Source of the DNA: Parabacteroides sp. PFB2-10
GTDB taxonomy: Bacteria > Bacteroidota > Bacteroidia > Bacteroidales > Tannerellaceae
Direction: 5' to 3'
Length of the DNA: 64,000 nt
Assembly (NCBI RefSeq): GCF_029893085.1
Contig: NZ_JARXWI010000003.1
Coordinates: forward strand, 1-64,000
In this document: piece after piece, positions 54,168 through 62,212 of the stretch
Layout: each line of letters starts with the position of its first letter
Numbering within the stretch: position 1 is the first letter of the stretch
Notes under the pieces: generated by a model
Databases searched by the model: none
Told to the model about the DNA's origin: nothing
What the model saw: only the letters and a program-made list of their open reading frames with translations
Made by a program: the position numbers and the translations under genes

Positions 54168-56495
54168 TCAGAGAAGAACCGGTTCGCAAGGGATGATAAA
54201 CCAGAACTCGGAACCTTTGCCTAATTCGGAGCTGACACCGATCTCACCGCCGAGGTGTTCGACGATCGACTGGCAGATGGAAAGCCCCAGTCCGTTGCCC
54301 TGGATAAAGGAGTCAAATTTTGAGAAGCGATCGAACACCCGTTCGCGGTGTTCACTGTCGATTCCCTTTCCGGTATCCCGCACAAAGAAACGCAGACCGC
54401 CTTCGACATAATCAAAACCCATGGTGATAGAACCCTGAGTAGTAAACTTTATGGCGTTGCTAATGAAGTTAGAGACGACTTGTGTGAGCCGGTTCTTATC
54501 GGAATAGATAAGGCAAAGGCGCTCAGGAAGCGTCGTAATCAGGCTGACACCCTCTTTGACCTTGTCGACATAGACCTTTTCCAAGGTATGAAAAAGGGAA
54601 GCCACCTCGAAGCCGGAGTAGATGAAGTCGAGCTCATTGGCTTCGATCTTGGAGATATCGAGGATGTCGCTGATAAGTTGCAATAGAAGTTCGTTGTTTG
54701 CTTCGATAATCTCATAGTAGTTTTCCTGTTCCTGACGGTCTTCAGCCTGCATCATAAGCTGCGAGAAGCCTACGATGGCATTGAGCGGCGTGCGTATCTC
54801 GTGGCTCATATTGGCCAGGAAGGCGCTTTTCATACGATTGGAACGTTCGGCTTTATCGCGCAGTTCAATGAGTTCGTCGGTCATCTTCACATTCGTAACA
54901 TCGCGACGAACACCCGTAATAGCCGATACATGGCCGTTGACATCACGTCCGGTAACAGAAGCGGTGTAAGCAAACCAGCGTAGTTCCTCTTCCTTTTCAC
55001 CAACTAAACGCATTTCGAAATGAACGATCTTTTCTTTACCATTGATCAACCGCTCGACAGCCTCGTCCAGGGCTCCCCAGTCGTCGGGATGTATAAACTG
55101 ACGAATACCGTCGAAAGTGTAGCCCGGGAATTCGAAAGCTTGGGGATTAACCGAAGTAATATAGTCAGCCTGAAGATCATACTCCCAGGGGATAATACGC
55201 GAAGAGCTAAGGGCGAGCTCCAGTTTCGATTTGGCGTCGATCAGCTCTTTCTGCTTGAGTATCTCTTCGGTGATATTCTTTTCGGTTCCGATCACACGGG
55301 GAGGCAGTCCCTCTTTTTCGGCTTTCTGGCTGATAATATAGGTTTCGTACCATTCCCAATTGCCTTCTTCCGTTCTAAAGCGGTAGATATATTTGCCTTT
55401 CTCCGACTCTCCGGATGAAAAACGTTCCATCATCCGGCGGTATTGAGGCACATCGTCGGGATGAAGCATAGCAAGAATCTCGTCGAAGCTCTTACCCTCC
55501 TGCGAGAGGGTTTGGCCGTAGAGTGTCATAAACTGGCGGAGACCAAAATCATAATACCAGGCTGATACGTTGCCGGCCTCGAGAGCCAGACTGAGGGCAT
55601 CTTTGGTTTTTCCCAGTTCAAACTCTCTCTTTTGTATATCAGTCGTCTCAACCGTGACGGCCATGAGGTACTCTTTCCCATCAGCATTGGTAAAACAACT
55701 CTTGGTCGTCACCTCCCAACGCTCCGGCAATCCGGTGTCGGGATTCAGCGAGACACGTTCGAAAGAGACCGGTTCACCACCGGCGACAACTTTCTCGTCT
55801 TCGGCGTAATAGATGGGAGCACGTGGATCGTCGCTCTCTAATTCGTTTTTCCCCAACTCGAAGACCACTTTGTCACCAAAGAAGTCGAGCAGATGGTGAT
55901 TGAAGAAGACAAAACGGAATTCATTGGTTATCTCTTTTACCAATAGTCCCACCGGGAGGTTGTCGACAATCGACTGAAAGAAATCTTTCAGACGGTTGAC
56001 CTCTTTGCGGGCAATGATGTGTTGGGTCTCATCGTGTGTAAAACAAATCACGTAATCGTTGACGAAGGGAACCGTCGTTGCTTCGAAATAGAAGGTTTCA
56101 TCGCCCCGGACAATCGCATATTCAAACACGAACGATTCGCCGGTACCGGCAGTCTTCACAACATATTCCGAGATTACCTCGGCGGCATTCTGCAGGGAAA
56201 GATTGATCCGTGCCATATCGAAGACCGACAAACCGATATACTGCTCTATGTCAGCCTGAAAGAGAAAATTCTTCTGTGGGTTGATAATATTGACAATCCG
56301 TAGGTCGGAATCGTAGATAATGGCCGTATCTGGAATGGAACCAAGCAACTGACTCATCCAACTGTTGGCCGTTTGCATATCTTCCCTTTGCCGGCGTCGG
56401 TACCTATGAAAGGTATAACCCACATAGCCCAGCGTCAGGATTAGGAGCAAACAAAACAGGGAAAAGAACGGATGTTCCTGTATAAAAGTTATCAT
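54168..56495 (-). CDS. Multi-PAS membrane histidine kinase
   Basis: This protein of about 775 residues has one N-terminal membrane segment (FFSLFCLLLILTLGYVGYTF), about four PAS domains (roughly residues 45-560), a HisKA domain with FLANMSHEIRTPLNAIVGFS (about 565-640) and an ATPase domain (about 670-770, with GNGLGLSICQSIVEHLGGEIG). It has no receiver domain, and no response-regulator gene is adjacent, so its partner is elsewhere. I place the start at the ATG 56493-56495 because the promoter box at 56560 leaves almost no leader for the ATG at 56546. It sits among the pectin genes on the same strand as the GH106 operon; a regulatory link to them is possible but not shown. Confidence 0.88.
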   Translation of the reverse strand: MITFIQEHPFFSLFCLLLILTLGYVGYTFHRYRRRQREDMQTANSWMSQLLGSIPDTAIIYDSDLRIVNIINPQKNFLFQADIEQYIGLSVFDMARINLSLQNAAEVISEYVVKTAGTGESFVFEYAIVRGDETFYFEATTVPFVNDYVICFTHDETQHIIARKEVNRLKDFFQSIVDNLPVGLLVKEITNEFRFVFFNHHLLDFFGDKVVFELGKNELESDDPRAPIYYAEDEKVVAGGEPVSFERVSLNPDTGLPERWEVTTKSCFTNADGKEYLMAVTVETTDIQKREFELGKTKDALSLALEAGNVSAWYYDFGLRQFMTLYGQTLSQEGKSFDEILAMLHPDDVPQYRRMMERFSSGESEKGKYIYRFRTEEGNWEWYETYIISQKAEKEGLPPRVIGTEKNITEEILKQKELIDAKSKLELALSSSRIIPWEYDLQADYITSVNPQAFEFPGYTFDGIRQFIHPDDWGALDEAVERLINGKEKIVHFEMRLVGEKEEELRWFAYTASVTGRDVNGHVSAITGVRRDVTNVKMTDELIELRDKAERSNRMKSAFLANMSHEIRTPLNAIVGFSQLMMQAEDRQEQENYYEIIEANNELLLQLISDILDISKIEANELDFIYSGFEVASLFHTLEKVYVDKVKEGVSLITTLPERLCLIYSDKNRLTQVVSNFISNAIKFTTQGSITMGFDYVEGGLRFFVRDTGKGIDSEHRERVFDRFSKFDSFIQGNGLGLSICQSIVEHLGGEIGVSSELGKGSEFWFIIPCEPVLL

Positions 56496-56559
56496 AGTAT
56501 GCGATATGTCGTAGTGATGCCTCTTTTTCTTACTCTGCCTCAACAAGCTAATGCGCCGG

Positions 56560-56567
56560 CAAAATTA
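56560..56567 (-). promoter_or_regulatory. -7 box for the PAS kinase gene
   Basis: TAATTTTG on minus, 64 bases upstream of the chosen start. It favours the shorter reading frame. Confidence 0.45.
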
Positions 56568-56750
56568 CCAAAAAAACGCAAGGAATCTGCGCATTCATAA
56601 CAAATAAGTCAAATAATTGTTTGGATAAACTATATATGTTCGGGCAATCAACTTATCCAATAACAAACGAAATATCAAATCAGAAGAAGAAAAGAAAGTT
56701 ATACCATCCTGATTGATCACCGCGAATCATTTGATATTTTAAAAAATACT

Positions 56751-56758
56751 TATATTTG
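56751..56758 (+). promoter_or_regulatory. -7 box for the interrupted SGNH hydrolase gene
   Basis: TATATTTG fits TAnnTTTG. A TTG occurs 17 bases upstream (56731-56733). The promoter looks intact although the gene downstream is interrupted. Confidence 0.5.
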
Positions 56759-56809
56759 TTTCGTTCGAAACTCCGTATAGGATATATATATATTAAAACA
56801 TAATACAAT

Positions 56810-57487
56810 ATGAAAAATCTAACATCAATCATCTATTTATCGCTCTTTTTAGGGATGACAATGTCGCTCAACGCTCAACAAAAAGACTGGGCTAAATTCA
56901 GTCGTTACGCGGAAGCAAATAAAGAGGTGACCGTTTCTCCGAAAGTTGTCTTTATGGGCAACTCCATTACCGAATGATGGGTACGCGAAGATCCGACCTT
57001 CTTTACCGAAAACCAGTACGTAGGTCGAGGCATCAGCGGGCAGACAACTTCGGAGATGCTGGTGCGTTTCCGTCCGGATGTGATTGATTTGCATCCACAG
57101 GTGGTGGTTATCCTGGCCGGCACAAACGATATTGCACAAAACAATGGCTACATAGCTCCGGAATATATCCTGGGGAATATCATCTCTATGGTTGAACTGG
57201 CCAAGGCGAACCGGATCACTCCGGTGTTGTGTTCAGTTCTGCCGGCTACCCGTTTCGGATGGCGCCCGGAGATAGAGCCGGCGAAAAAAATCGCTGAGTT
57301 AAATGTAATGATCAAGAAGTATGCCGAACAAAACAGCCTGGCGTATATCGATTATTACTCCTCCTTAACCGATGACGAGGGTGGATTGCCTGTGAAGTAT
57401 GCAGCCGATGGCGTACATCCCAATATAGACGCCTATCGAATCATGGAACATCTCGTGCAGGAGGCACTGAAAAAAGTGATTCGGTAA
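56810..57487 (+). pseudogene. SGNH/GDSL hydrolase interrupted by an in-frame TGA
   Basis: Reading from the ATG at 56810 gives a signal peptide (MKNLTSIIYLSLFLGMTMSLNA) and an SGNH hydrolase, but codon 56 is TGA (56975-56977). It falls directly after the block I motif MGNSITE, where family members have Gly before Trp (NSITEGW). The frame then continues without further stops to 57487: RGISGQTTSEMLVRF, LAGTNDIAQNN (block III) and DGVHPNIDAYRIM (block V). The full length would be 225 residues, normal for the family. GGA to TGA is a single-base change. The rest looks undecayed, so the mutation is recent, a sequencing error, or read through. An ATG at 57056 would yield a fragment lacking the nucleophile Ser. 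Confidence 0.88.
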
Positions 57488-57550
57488 GGACTCCTACGCG
57501 CTGCCTCGCGCCCTATTTTTCGACATGTAATATCGTACAAAAGGAGGCAG

Positions 57551-57566
57551 GTGTACAAATTTACAC
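57551..57566 (+). promoter_or_regulatory. Candidate HTCS operator upstream of the DUF4450 gene
   Basis: GTGTACAAATTTACAC is an inverted repeat (GTGTA / TACAC). It shares TGTACAAAT-TACA with the site at 53828-53841. A weak -7 box, TTCTTTTG, follows at 57609-57616. Confidence 0.5.
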
Positions 57567-57647
57567 AAGTATGGATAGTTTTCATATAGAAAAGTGGGGG
57601 TAATACCTTTCTTTTGCATGGTAAAGTTTATATAGCATTGTTACCAC

Positions 57648-60600
57648 ATGAATCAAACTATCATGAAACACTATCTATTAGGAGCGGCTTTATCTTTATG
57701 CCTGGTTTCGGCCTGCTCACAAAAAACAGAGCAAACGCCCCGCTACTGGCAGGGGAAAGAGCGAGAGTTGAGGTATCATCCCGAAGGGGAAGAGTTCGTG
57801 ATCAACAACGGCACGAAACGCTTCAACCGCGCCATCTATGGCACCAATACAGGATTCCGTTTCGAAACGAGTGATTACCCGGAGTTCGGTCTCTATATGC
57901 CGAGGCTGGGCGGTAGCGTCTATATGGCGATCTCCACACCCTCCGAAACGGTATGGGTCAAAGATCTGGCATCGATCGAATCACGTTTCAAATCGGGTCA
58001 GCGCACCTATATCATGCGAGATAGTCGCATCCTGGGCGATGGTCTGCTCATCCTCGACGCAGTGGCTCTGTCGGATGCCGACGGCCTGGTGGTGAGATGC
58101 CAGACGGAGAACCTGCCGGAGGGGCTGAAAATCCATTGGATCTACGGAGGAGCCAACAACCAGCGCTTCAGCCGCGAGGGTGATCTGGGTGTTGATCCCG
58201 AAGACAGCTTCTTTATCAAAGCGGAGAACTGTTTGGGTAATCAATACGAGATGACCGACAATCGATTTACACTCAGCTACGCTACCTCAAACCAGCTAAC
58301 AGGTCTCTTCCCCACGGGCGCTACCTTGCGCCTGGGCGATGCACGCCTCGTCGACTCTCTGCCGGAGCTATTGCATTCCGAACCCTCCGAGAAACCTGTT
58401 ATTCTGGCGGAACACATACTCTCTTCCGATCCTATCTATTTCGAATTGCATAACCCCAAAAGCCATGCCGACTTCGCTTATAGCGATCTGGAGCAGGCGT
58501 TCAACAACGGAGTAGCCTACCGCACCGAGGTGGCATCGACTATGAAACTGAACACGCCCGACCCCTTTATCAACACCTTGGGCGGTATATTCTCCGGGGC
58601 GGAGGATGCGGTGTGGGAAGATCCCGGCTATCTGCACGGAGCGATTGGCTGGCGCGTGCCCCTGACCGGTTGGCGCGCCGCCTACCTGGCCGATCTGATG
58701 GGCCGACAGGATCGGGCACGTACCCACTTCAATGGCTATATCAACTCGCAGGTAACCAATCGGCCGGCCACCCTTCCGCACAGCCAGGATCAGGAATTGC
58801 ATCTCGCCCGACCCGCCAAGATATGGGGCACACCGATGTATAGCAACGGATACATCTGCCGTACGCCCAACACAACAAACACGATGCACCATTACGATAT
58901 GAACCTGGTCTTTATCGATGAGCTTTTGTGGCACCTTAACTGGACAGGCGACATGACCTATGCCCGGGAGATCTTCCCGGTGCTCCAGCGACACCTGGCG
59001 TGGGAAAAGAATGCGTTCGATCCCGACGGCGACAGCCTCTACGACGCCGTCTGCTGCATCTGGGCATCGGACGGATTGCAATACAACGGGGGAAAGGTGA
59101 CCCACTCGTCGGCCTACAACTACCGAGCCAACCGCATGACTGCCGAGATTGCCCGCAAGATCGGCGAAGATCCAACCCGCTACGAAGAGGAGGCGGCACG
59201 CATCCTGGCCGCTATGAACCGGGAACTCTGGATCAGTGAGAAGGGCTGGTGGGCCGAGTTCGTCGATGTGATGGGACATGGGATGCGACATGATAACGCC
59301 GGCCTATGGAGTATCTATCACGCCATCGACTCCGAAGTGCATGATCCCTTCCAAGCCTATCAGGCTACCCGCTACGTAGATACGGAGCTACCCCATATCC
59401 CGGTGATCGGGAAAGGGTTAAAAGAGACCGACAACTATGTGGTAGCCACCACCAACTGGCAGCCTTACGACTGGTCGATCAATAATGTAGCCTTCGCCGA
59501 AAACGCCCATACCGCCCTCTCCTTCTGGCAGGCCGGACGAGGCGACGAGGCCTTTAAGATATTGAAAGGCACCATTCTCGACGCGATGTATCTCGGCTCC
59601 GGTCCGGGAAATATCACTCAGGTATCCTTTTACGACGCTGCCCGCGGAGAGATCTACCGCGACTTCTCCGATCCGGTGGCTATGGGTGTGAGAGCCGTAG
59701 TGCAGGGTATGTACGGCATTATCCCCGACCTGATAAACAACCGGCTGGTGATCCGTCCCGGATTCCCGGAAGACTGGGACTTTGCCGACATCAAGACGAA
59801 GAATATGGCCTACTCGTTTAAACGCACCGGCCACACGGAACAGTACACAATCGAACCCGATCTGCCCCGTGAAAACGTGCAACTGATTATGGAATTGAAC
59901 GCTCCAACAAACAAAGTCAAACGCATCACGGTAAATGGGCAGGAGGTTTCCTACACGTTGGCGGAAGAGGCTATCTCCATGCCAAAGATACGTTTCGACG
60001 CAGGCATAGCGTGCAAATACGATATCATCATCGAATGGGCGGGGGACAAGATCCTGAACTCACCGCTATCGGCCACGATAGCCAACGGAGAAGAGTTGTC
60101 ATTGAAGCTGCCTTTCGCCGCAGGCGAGATCTATGATCCGCAAGCTGTTCTTTCAAATGAACGTGTAGAAAACGGTCTCTTAAGCGGTCTTGTCAATGCT
60201 CAGGAGGGACACCGCACTCTTTTCGTCCGGGTTGCCACCGGAGAGATGAGCTATTGGCGCCCGGTCGACATCAAAGTGGTGAAGAGAGTCGAGCTAATCA
60301 ATCGACCCGAGGCGGAAACACTGCAGTTTCTATTAGTGAATAATAGCGACAATCCCCTGACGGGTGAGCTTTTCCTGAACCATAAAACGACAGGCCAGTC
60401 GGTCAATATCGCTGCTCATGCACAGCAAGCCTACTCGTTTGCGTCGCCGTTAGCCACCCTCGGATCCAATAAGGTGGAGATACGGTCGGCCAAGGCGCTC
60501 TATACACTCCAGGCGATCAACTGGCATATCGCCAACCCATCTGGTGCGAACTACCAAAAAGTCGATATGCAGGCTGCATTCAACGACCGGGTACGCGATA

Positions 60601-61280
60601 TCTTTCAGTTTGGCAAATACCTCACACCCCGCCATCCCTATACGACACATCAGGTACCCACCCAGGGTATGGGGCAATGGTGCCATCCGACGCGCCTCTC
60701 TTCTATCGACGATACGGGCATACGCCGTATAGCCGCAAGTCAACAAAACAGCTTCACCATGCCCCAAGGCATACCTTTCGCCACGCCCGGCGGTAGCGAC
60801 GCGCCCAATATCCTGTTTACGACCCTTTGGGACAACTACCCCACCCAGGCCAGCCTGCCTCTTAATGGCAAGGCGTCGAAGGCCTATCTGTTGGTGGCCG
60901 GTTCCACTTATCATATGCAGTGTCATGTATTAAACGGTCAGATACGCATCACCTACAAAGACGGCACGCAGGAAACACTCGAATTGAAGCTGCCCGACAA
61001 CCTATTGCCGCTCGATCAGGACATCTTTATCGATGGATGGGTCTTCAATAGCCCGCAGCCCCGTCCCTGGCGGGTAAGTCTGAAGACGGGCGCAGTCAGC
61101 CGCTATCATGCCAGAGATCTCGGCATCGAGATGTCGAACAACCCGTTGTATATCGACGGTGGCCTGGCCACCCTGCTCGATCTGCCGCTCGATCCGGAGA
61201 AAGAACTGGAGTCACTCACCATAGAGACAATCGCCAATGAGGTGATTATCGGCTTAATGGGTGTCACCTTACTAAAATAG
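57648..61280 (+). CDS. DUF4450 six-hairpin glycosidase-like lipoprotein
   Basis: This protein of 1210 residues (1205 if the better signal-peptide start at 57663 is used) has a lipobox (SLCLVSAC). The N-terminal part (about 25-270) is a beta-sandwich of the DUF4450 type with RFNRAIYGTNTGFRFE. Residues about 290-730 look like an (alpha/alpha)6 six-hairpin glycosidase barrel (WRVPLTGWRAAYLADLMGRQ, LLWHLNWTGDMTYAREIFP, YNYRANRMTAEIARKIGED). The remaining 450 residues are beta-rich accessory domains. The specific activity is not established; its position points to rhamnogalacturonan or a related pectic glycan. The candidate operator at 57551 suggests control by an HTCS. It ends just before repeat copy 7. 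Confidence 0.8.
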   Translation: MNQTIMKHYLLGAALSLCLVSACSQKTEQTPRYWQGKERELRYHPEGEEFVINNGTKRFNRAIYGTNTGFRFETSDYPEFGLYMPRLGGSVYMAISTPSETVWVKDLASIESRFKSGQRTYIMRDSRILGDGLLILDAVALSDADGLVVRCQTENLPEGLKIHWIYGGANNQRFSREGDLGVDPEDSFFIKAENCLGNQYEMTDNRFTLSYATSNQLTGLFPTGATLRLGDARLVDSLPELLHSEPSEKPVILAEHILSSDPIYFELHNPKSHADFAYSDLEQAFNNGVAYRTEVASTMKLNTPDPFINTLGGIFSGAEDAVWEDPGYLHGAIGWRVPLTGWRAAYLADLMGRQDRARTHFNGYINSQVTNRPATLPHSQDQELHLARPAKIWGTPMYSNGYICRTPNTTNTMHHYDMNLVFIDELLWHLNWTGDMTYAREIFPVLQRHLAWEKNAFDPDGDSLYDAVCCIWASDGLQYNGGKVTHSSAYNYRANRMTAEIARKIGEDPTRYEEEAARILAAMNRELWISEKGWWAEFVDVMGHGMRHDNAGLWSIYHAIDSEVHDPFQAYQATRYVDTELPHIPVIGKGLKETDNYVVATTNWQPYDWSINNVAFAENAHTALSFWQAGRGDEAFKILKGTILDAMYLGSGPGNITQVSFYDAARGEIYRDFSDPVAMGVRAVVQGMYGIIPDLINNRLVIRPGFPEDWDFADIKTKNMAYSFKRTGHTEQYTIEPDLPRENVQLIMELNAPTNKVKRITVNGQEVSYTLAEEAISMPKIRFDAGIACKYDIIIEWAGDKILNSPLSATIANGEELSLKLPFAAGEIYDPQAVLSNERVENGLLSGLVNAQEGHRTLFVRVATGEMSYWRPVDIKVVKRVELINRPEAETLQFLLVNNSDNPLTGELFLNHKTTGQSVNIAAHAQQAYSFASPLATLGSNKVEIRSAKALYTLQAINWHIANPSGANYQKVDMQAAFNDRVRDIFQFGKYLTPRHPYTTHQVPTQGMGQWCHPTRLSSIDDTGIRRIAASQQNSFTMPQGIPFATPGGSDAPNILFTTLWDNYPTQASLPLNGKASKAYLLVAGSTYHMQCHVLNGQIRITYKDGTQETLELKLPDNLLPLDQDIFIDGWVFNSPQPRPWRVSLKTGAVSRYHARDLGIEMSNNPLYIDGGLATLLDLPLDPEKELESLTIETIANEVIIGLMGVTLLK

Positions 61281-61404
61281 GAAGCTGGCAAGATCAGGTA
61301 ATGTAAAATGTGAAGGTTCCCTCCTGTCTGAAGAAATCAGTAACTATTCCCCTCTCTTGTGGGGCAGGGGGAAAGATGGTCTTTCTGAGAAGGTCTCATT
61401 TCAA

Positions 61405-61556
61405 AAATGTTAAAATATCGATTGTAAGCAAAACAGCCTTTTTACTTACAAATCCATACGTTAAAAAGTGTTTCTCCCGGGAGTTTGTCTTCAAAGTCCC
61501 CCCTTTTTGCGCGAAAAGTCCCGCCGAAATTACAAATCGTAAATTGGGGGTTTCGT
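61405..61556 (+). repeat. Dispersed structured repeat, copy 7 (subtype B)
   Basis: It starts AATGTTAAAATATCG, then the hairpin GATTGTAAG...CTTACAAATC, TACGTTAAAAAGTG, the core TTTCTCCCGGGAGTTTG and a tail CCGAAATTACAAATCG. It matches copy 6 almost end to end. It lies in the 330-base gap before a truncated gene remnant. Confidence 0.88.
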
Positions 61557-61574
61557 CGAAAATGAGTAAATTAA

Positions 61575-61907
61575 CATCTATTCACATCGAATTCAAGAGC
61601 AGACTCATGTACGGAACCGTTTGAAAGTCAGAAAGAGTGGAATGCGTTCGTGAATATGTATGCGGCAAAATCAGTCAATCCATCAGGCGACAGGGTCGTA
61701 AATGCAACCATGTTTGGCATAAAGAATCCGGTTCATACCCCGACAACAATTTGGCAACTGGACTGGGAGGGCAATCCGGTGGCTGCTTATGAAACCGGAT
61801 ATCATATCGCCAACTTCACGGTAGATGAAGCGACAAACCATATATATGCTTGTGTTTACAAAGACGATGAACAGGTATTGGCTGTAATTGACTTGAACAA
61901 CAAATAG
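61575..61907 (+). pseudogene. C-terminal remnant of a six-bladed beta-propeller protein
   Basis: An open stretch without its own convincing start encodes about 95 recognisable residues from ESQKEW near 61623: MYAAKSVNPSGDRVV, then IWQLDWEGNPVAAYETGYH and NFTVDEATNHIYACVY. These are typical of the last blades of the BF3164-like/TolB-like six-bladed propeller lipoproteins of Bacteroidetes. The full family length is over 300 residues, so the N-terminal two thirds are missing. A stop lies in frame at 61572-61574, and repeat copy 7 ends just upstream. The 5' part was probably lost in a deletion or repeat-mediated event. A GTG or ATG at 61650/61656 could start a small fragment, but no function is expected. 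Confidence 0.7.
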
Positions 61908-61995
61908 GAGTGAAAAGAGAGGGATGGGCTGTTTCTATTGCACAATAGGGCTATAAGGGAAGTCAAGAGAGAAGAATTTGATAATGTATTGATAC

Positions 61996-62033
61996 AAAAA
62001 AAGACCGGTTTCTTTACGGAACCGGTCTTTTTG
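61996..62033 (-). terminator. Terminator of the tRNA-Asn gene
   Basis: Read on minus, the stem AAAGACCGGTTCC / GGAAACCGGTCTTT (with small loop) is followed by a T run. It lies directly after the tRNA 3' end. Confidence 0.88.
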
Positions 62034-62107
62034 CTCTTCCTCTTGGACTTGAACCAAGGACCCTCTGATTAACAGTCAGATGCTCTAACCAACTGAGCTA
62101 AGGAAGA
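62034..62107 (-). tRNA. tRNA-Asn (anticodon GTT)
   Basis: The minus strand gives a complete cloverleaf. The acceptor stem TCTTCCT (from 62107) pairs with AGGAAGA (ending 62035), the D arm has GCTC...GAGC, the anticodon arm TCTGA-CTGTTAA-TCAGA carries GTT (plus 62071-62073), and the T arm CTTGG-TTCAAGT-CCAAG is canonical. The discriminator is G at 62034. CCA is not encoded, as is usual in this group. Confidence 0.95.
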
Positions 62108-62189
62108 ATTTGTTCGCTTTTCGAACCTTTCACTAAAGGCCTTTCTGAAAATGCTCTGCAAAAGTACAAGCTATTTTCGAATTATGCAA

Positions 62190-62197
62190 TATCTTTG
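62190..62197 (+). promoter_or_regulatory. -7 box for the PfkB-family kinase gene
   Basis: TATCTTTG, 15 bases before the ATG at 62213, fits TAnnTTTG and gives a short leader. Confidence 0.6.
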
Positions 62198-62212
62198 TAG
62201 AAAAAATATTTC

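Noticed and set aside
56975-56977. TGA read as selenocysteine
   Set aside because: The family has glycine at this position rather than cysteine, and I see no obvious selenocysteine insertion stem-loop directly after it. A nonsense change is simpler.
58368-59291. 307-codon frame antisense to the DUF4450 gene
   Set aside because: It is a shadow of GC-rich coding sequence, with no recognisable features.
61310-61624. 104-codon frame covering repeat copy 7
   Set aside because: Only the repeat part is conserved with the other copies and the flanks are unrelated, so it is not called as a gene; the conserved frame is reported as a finding instead.
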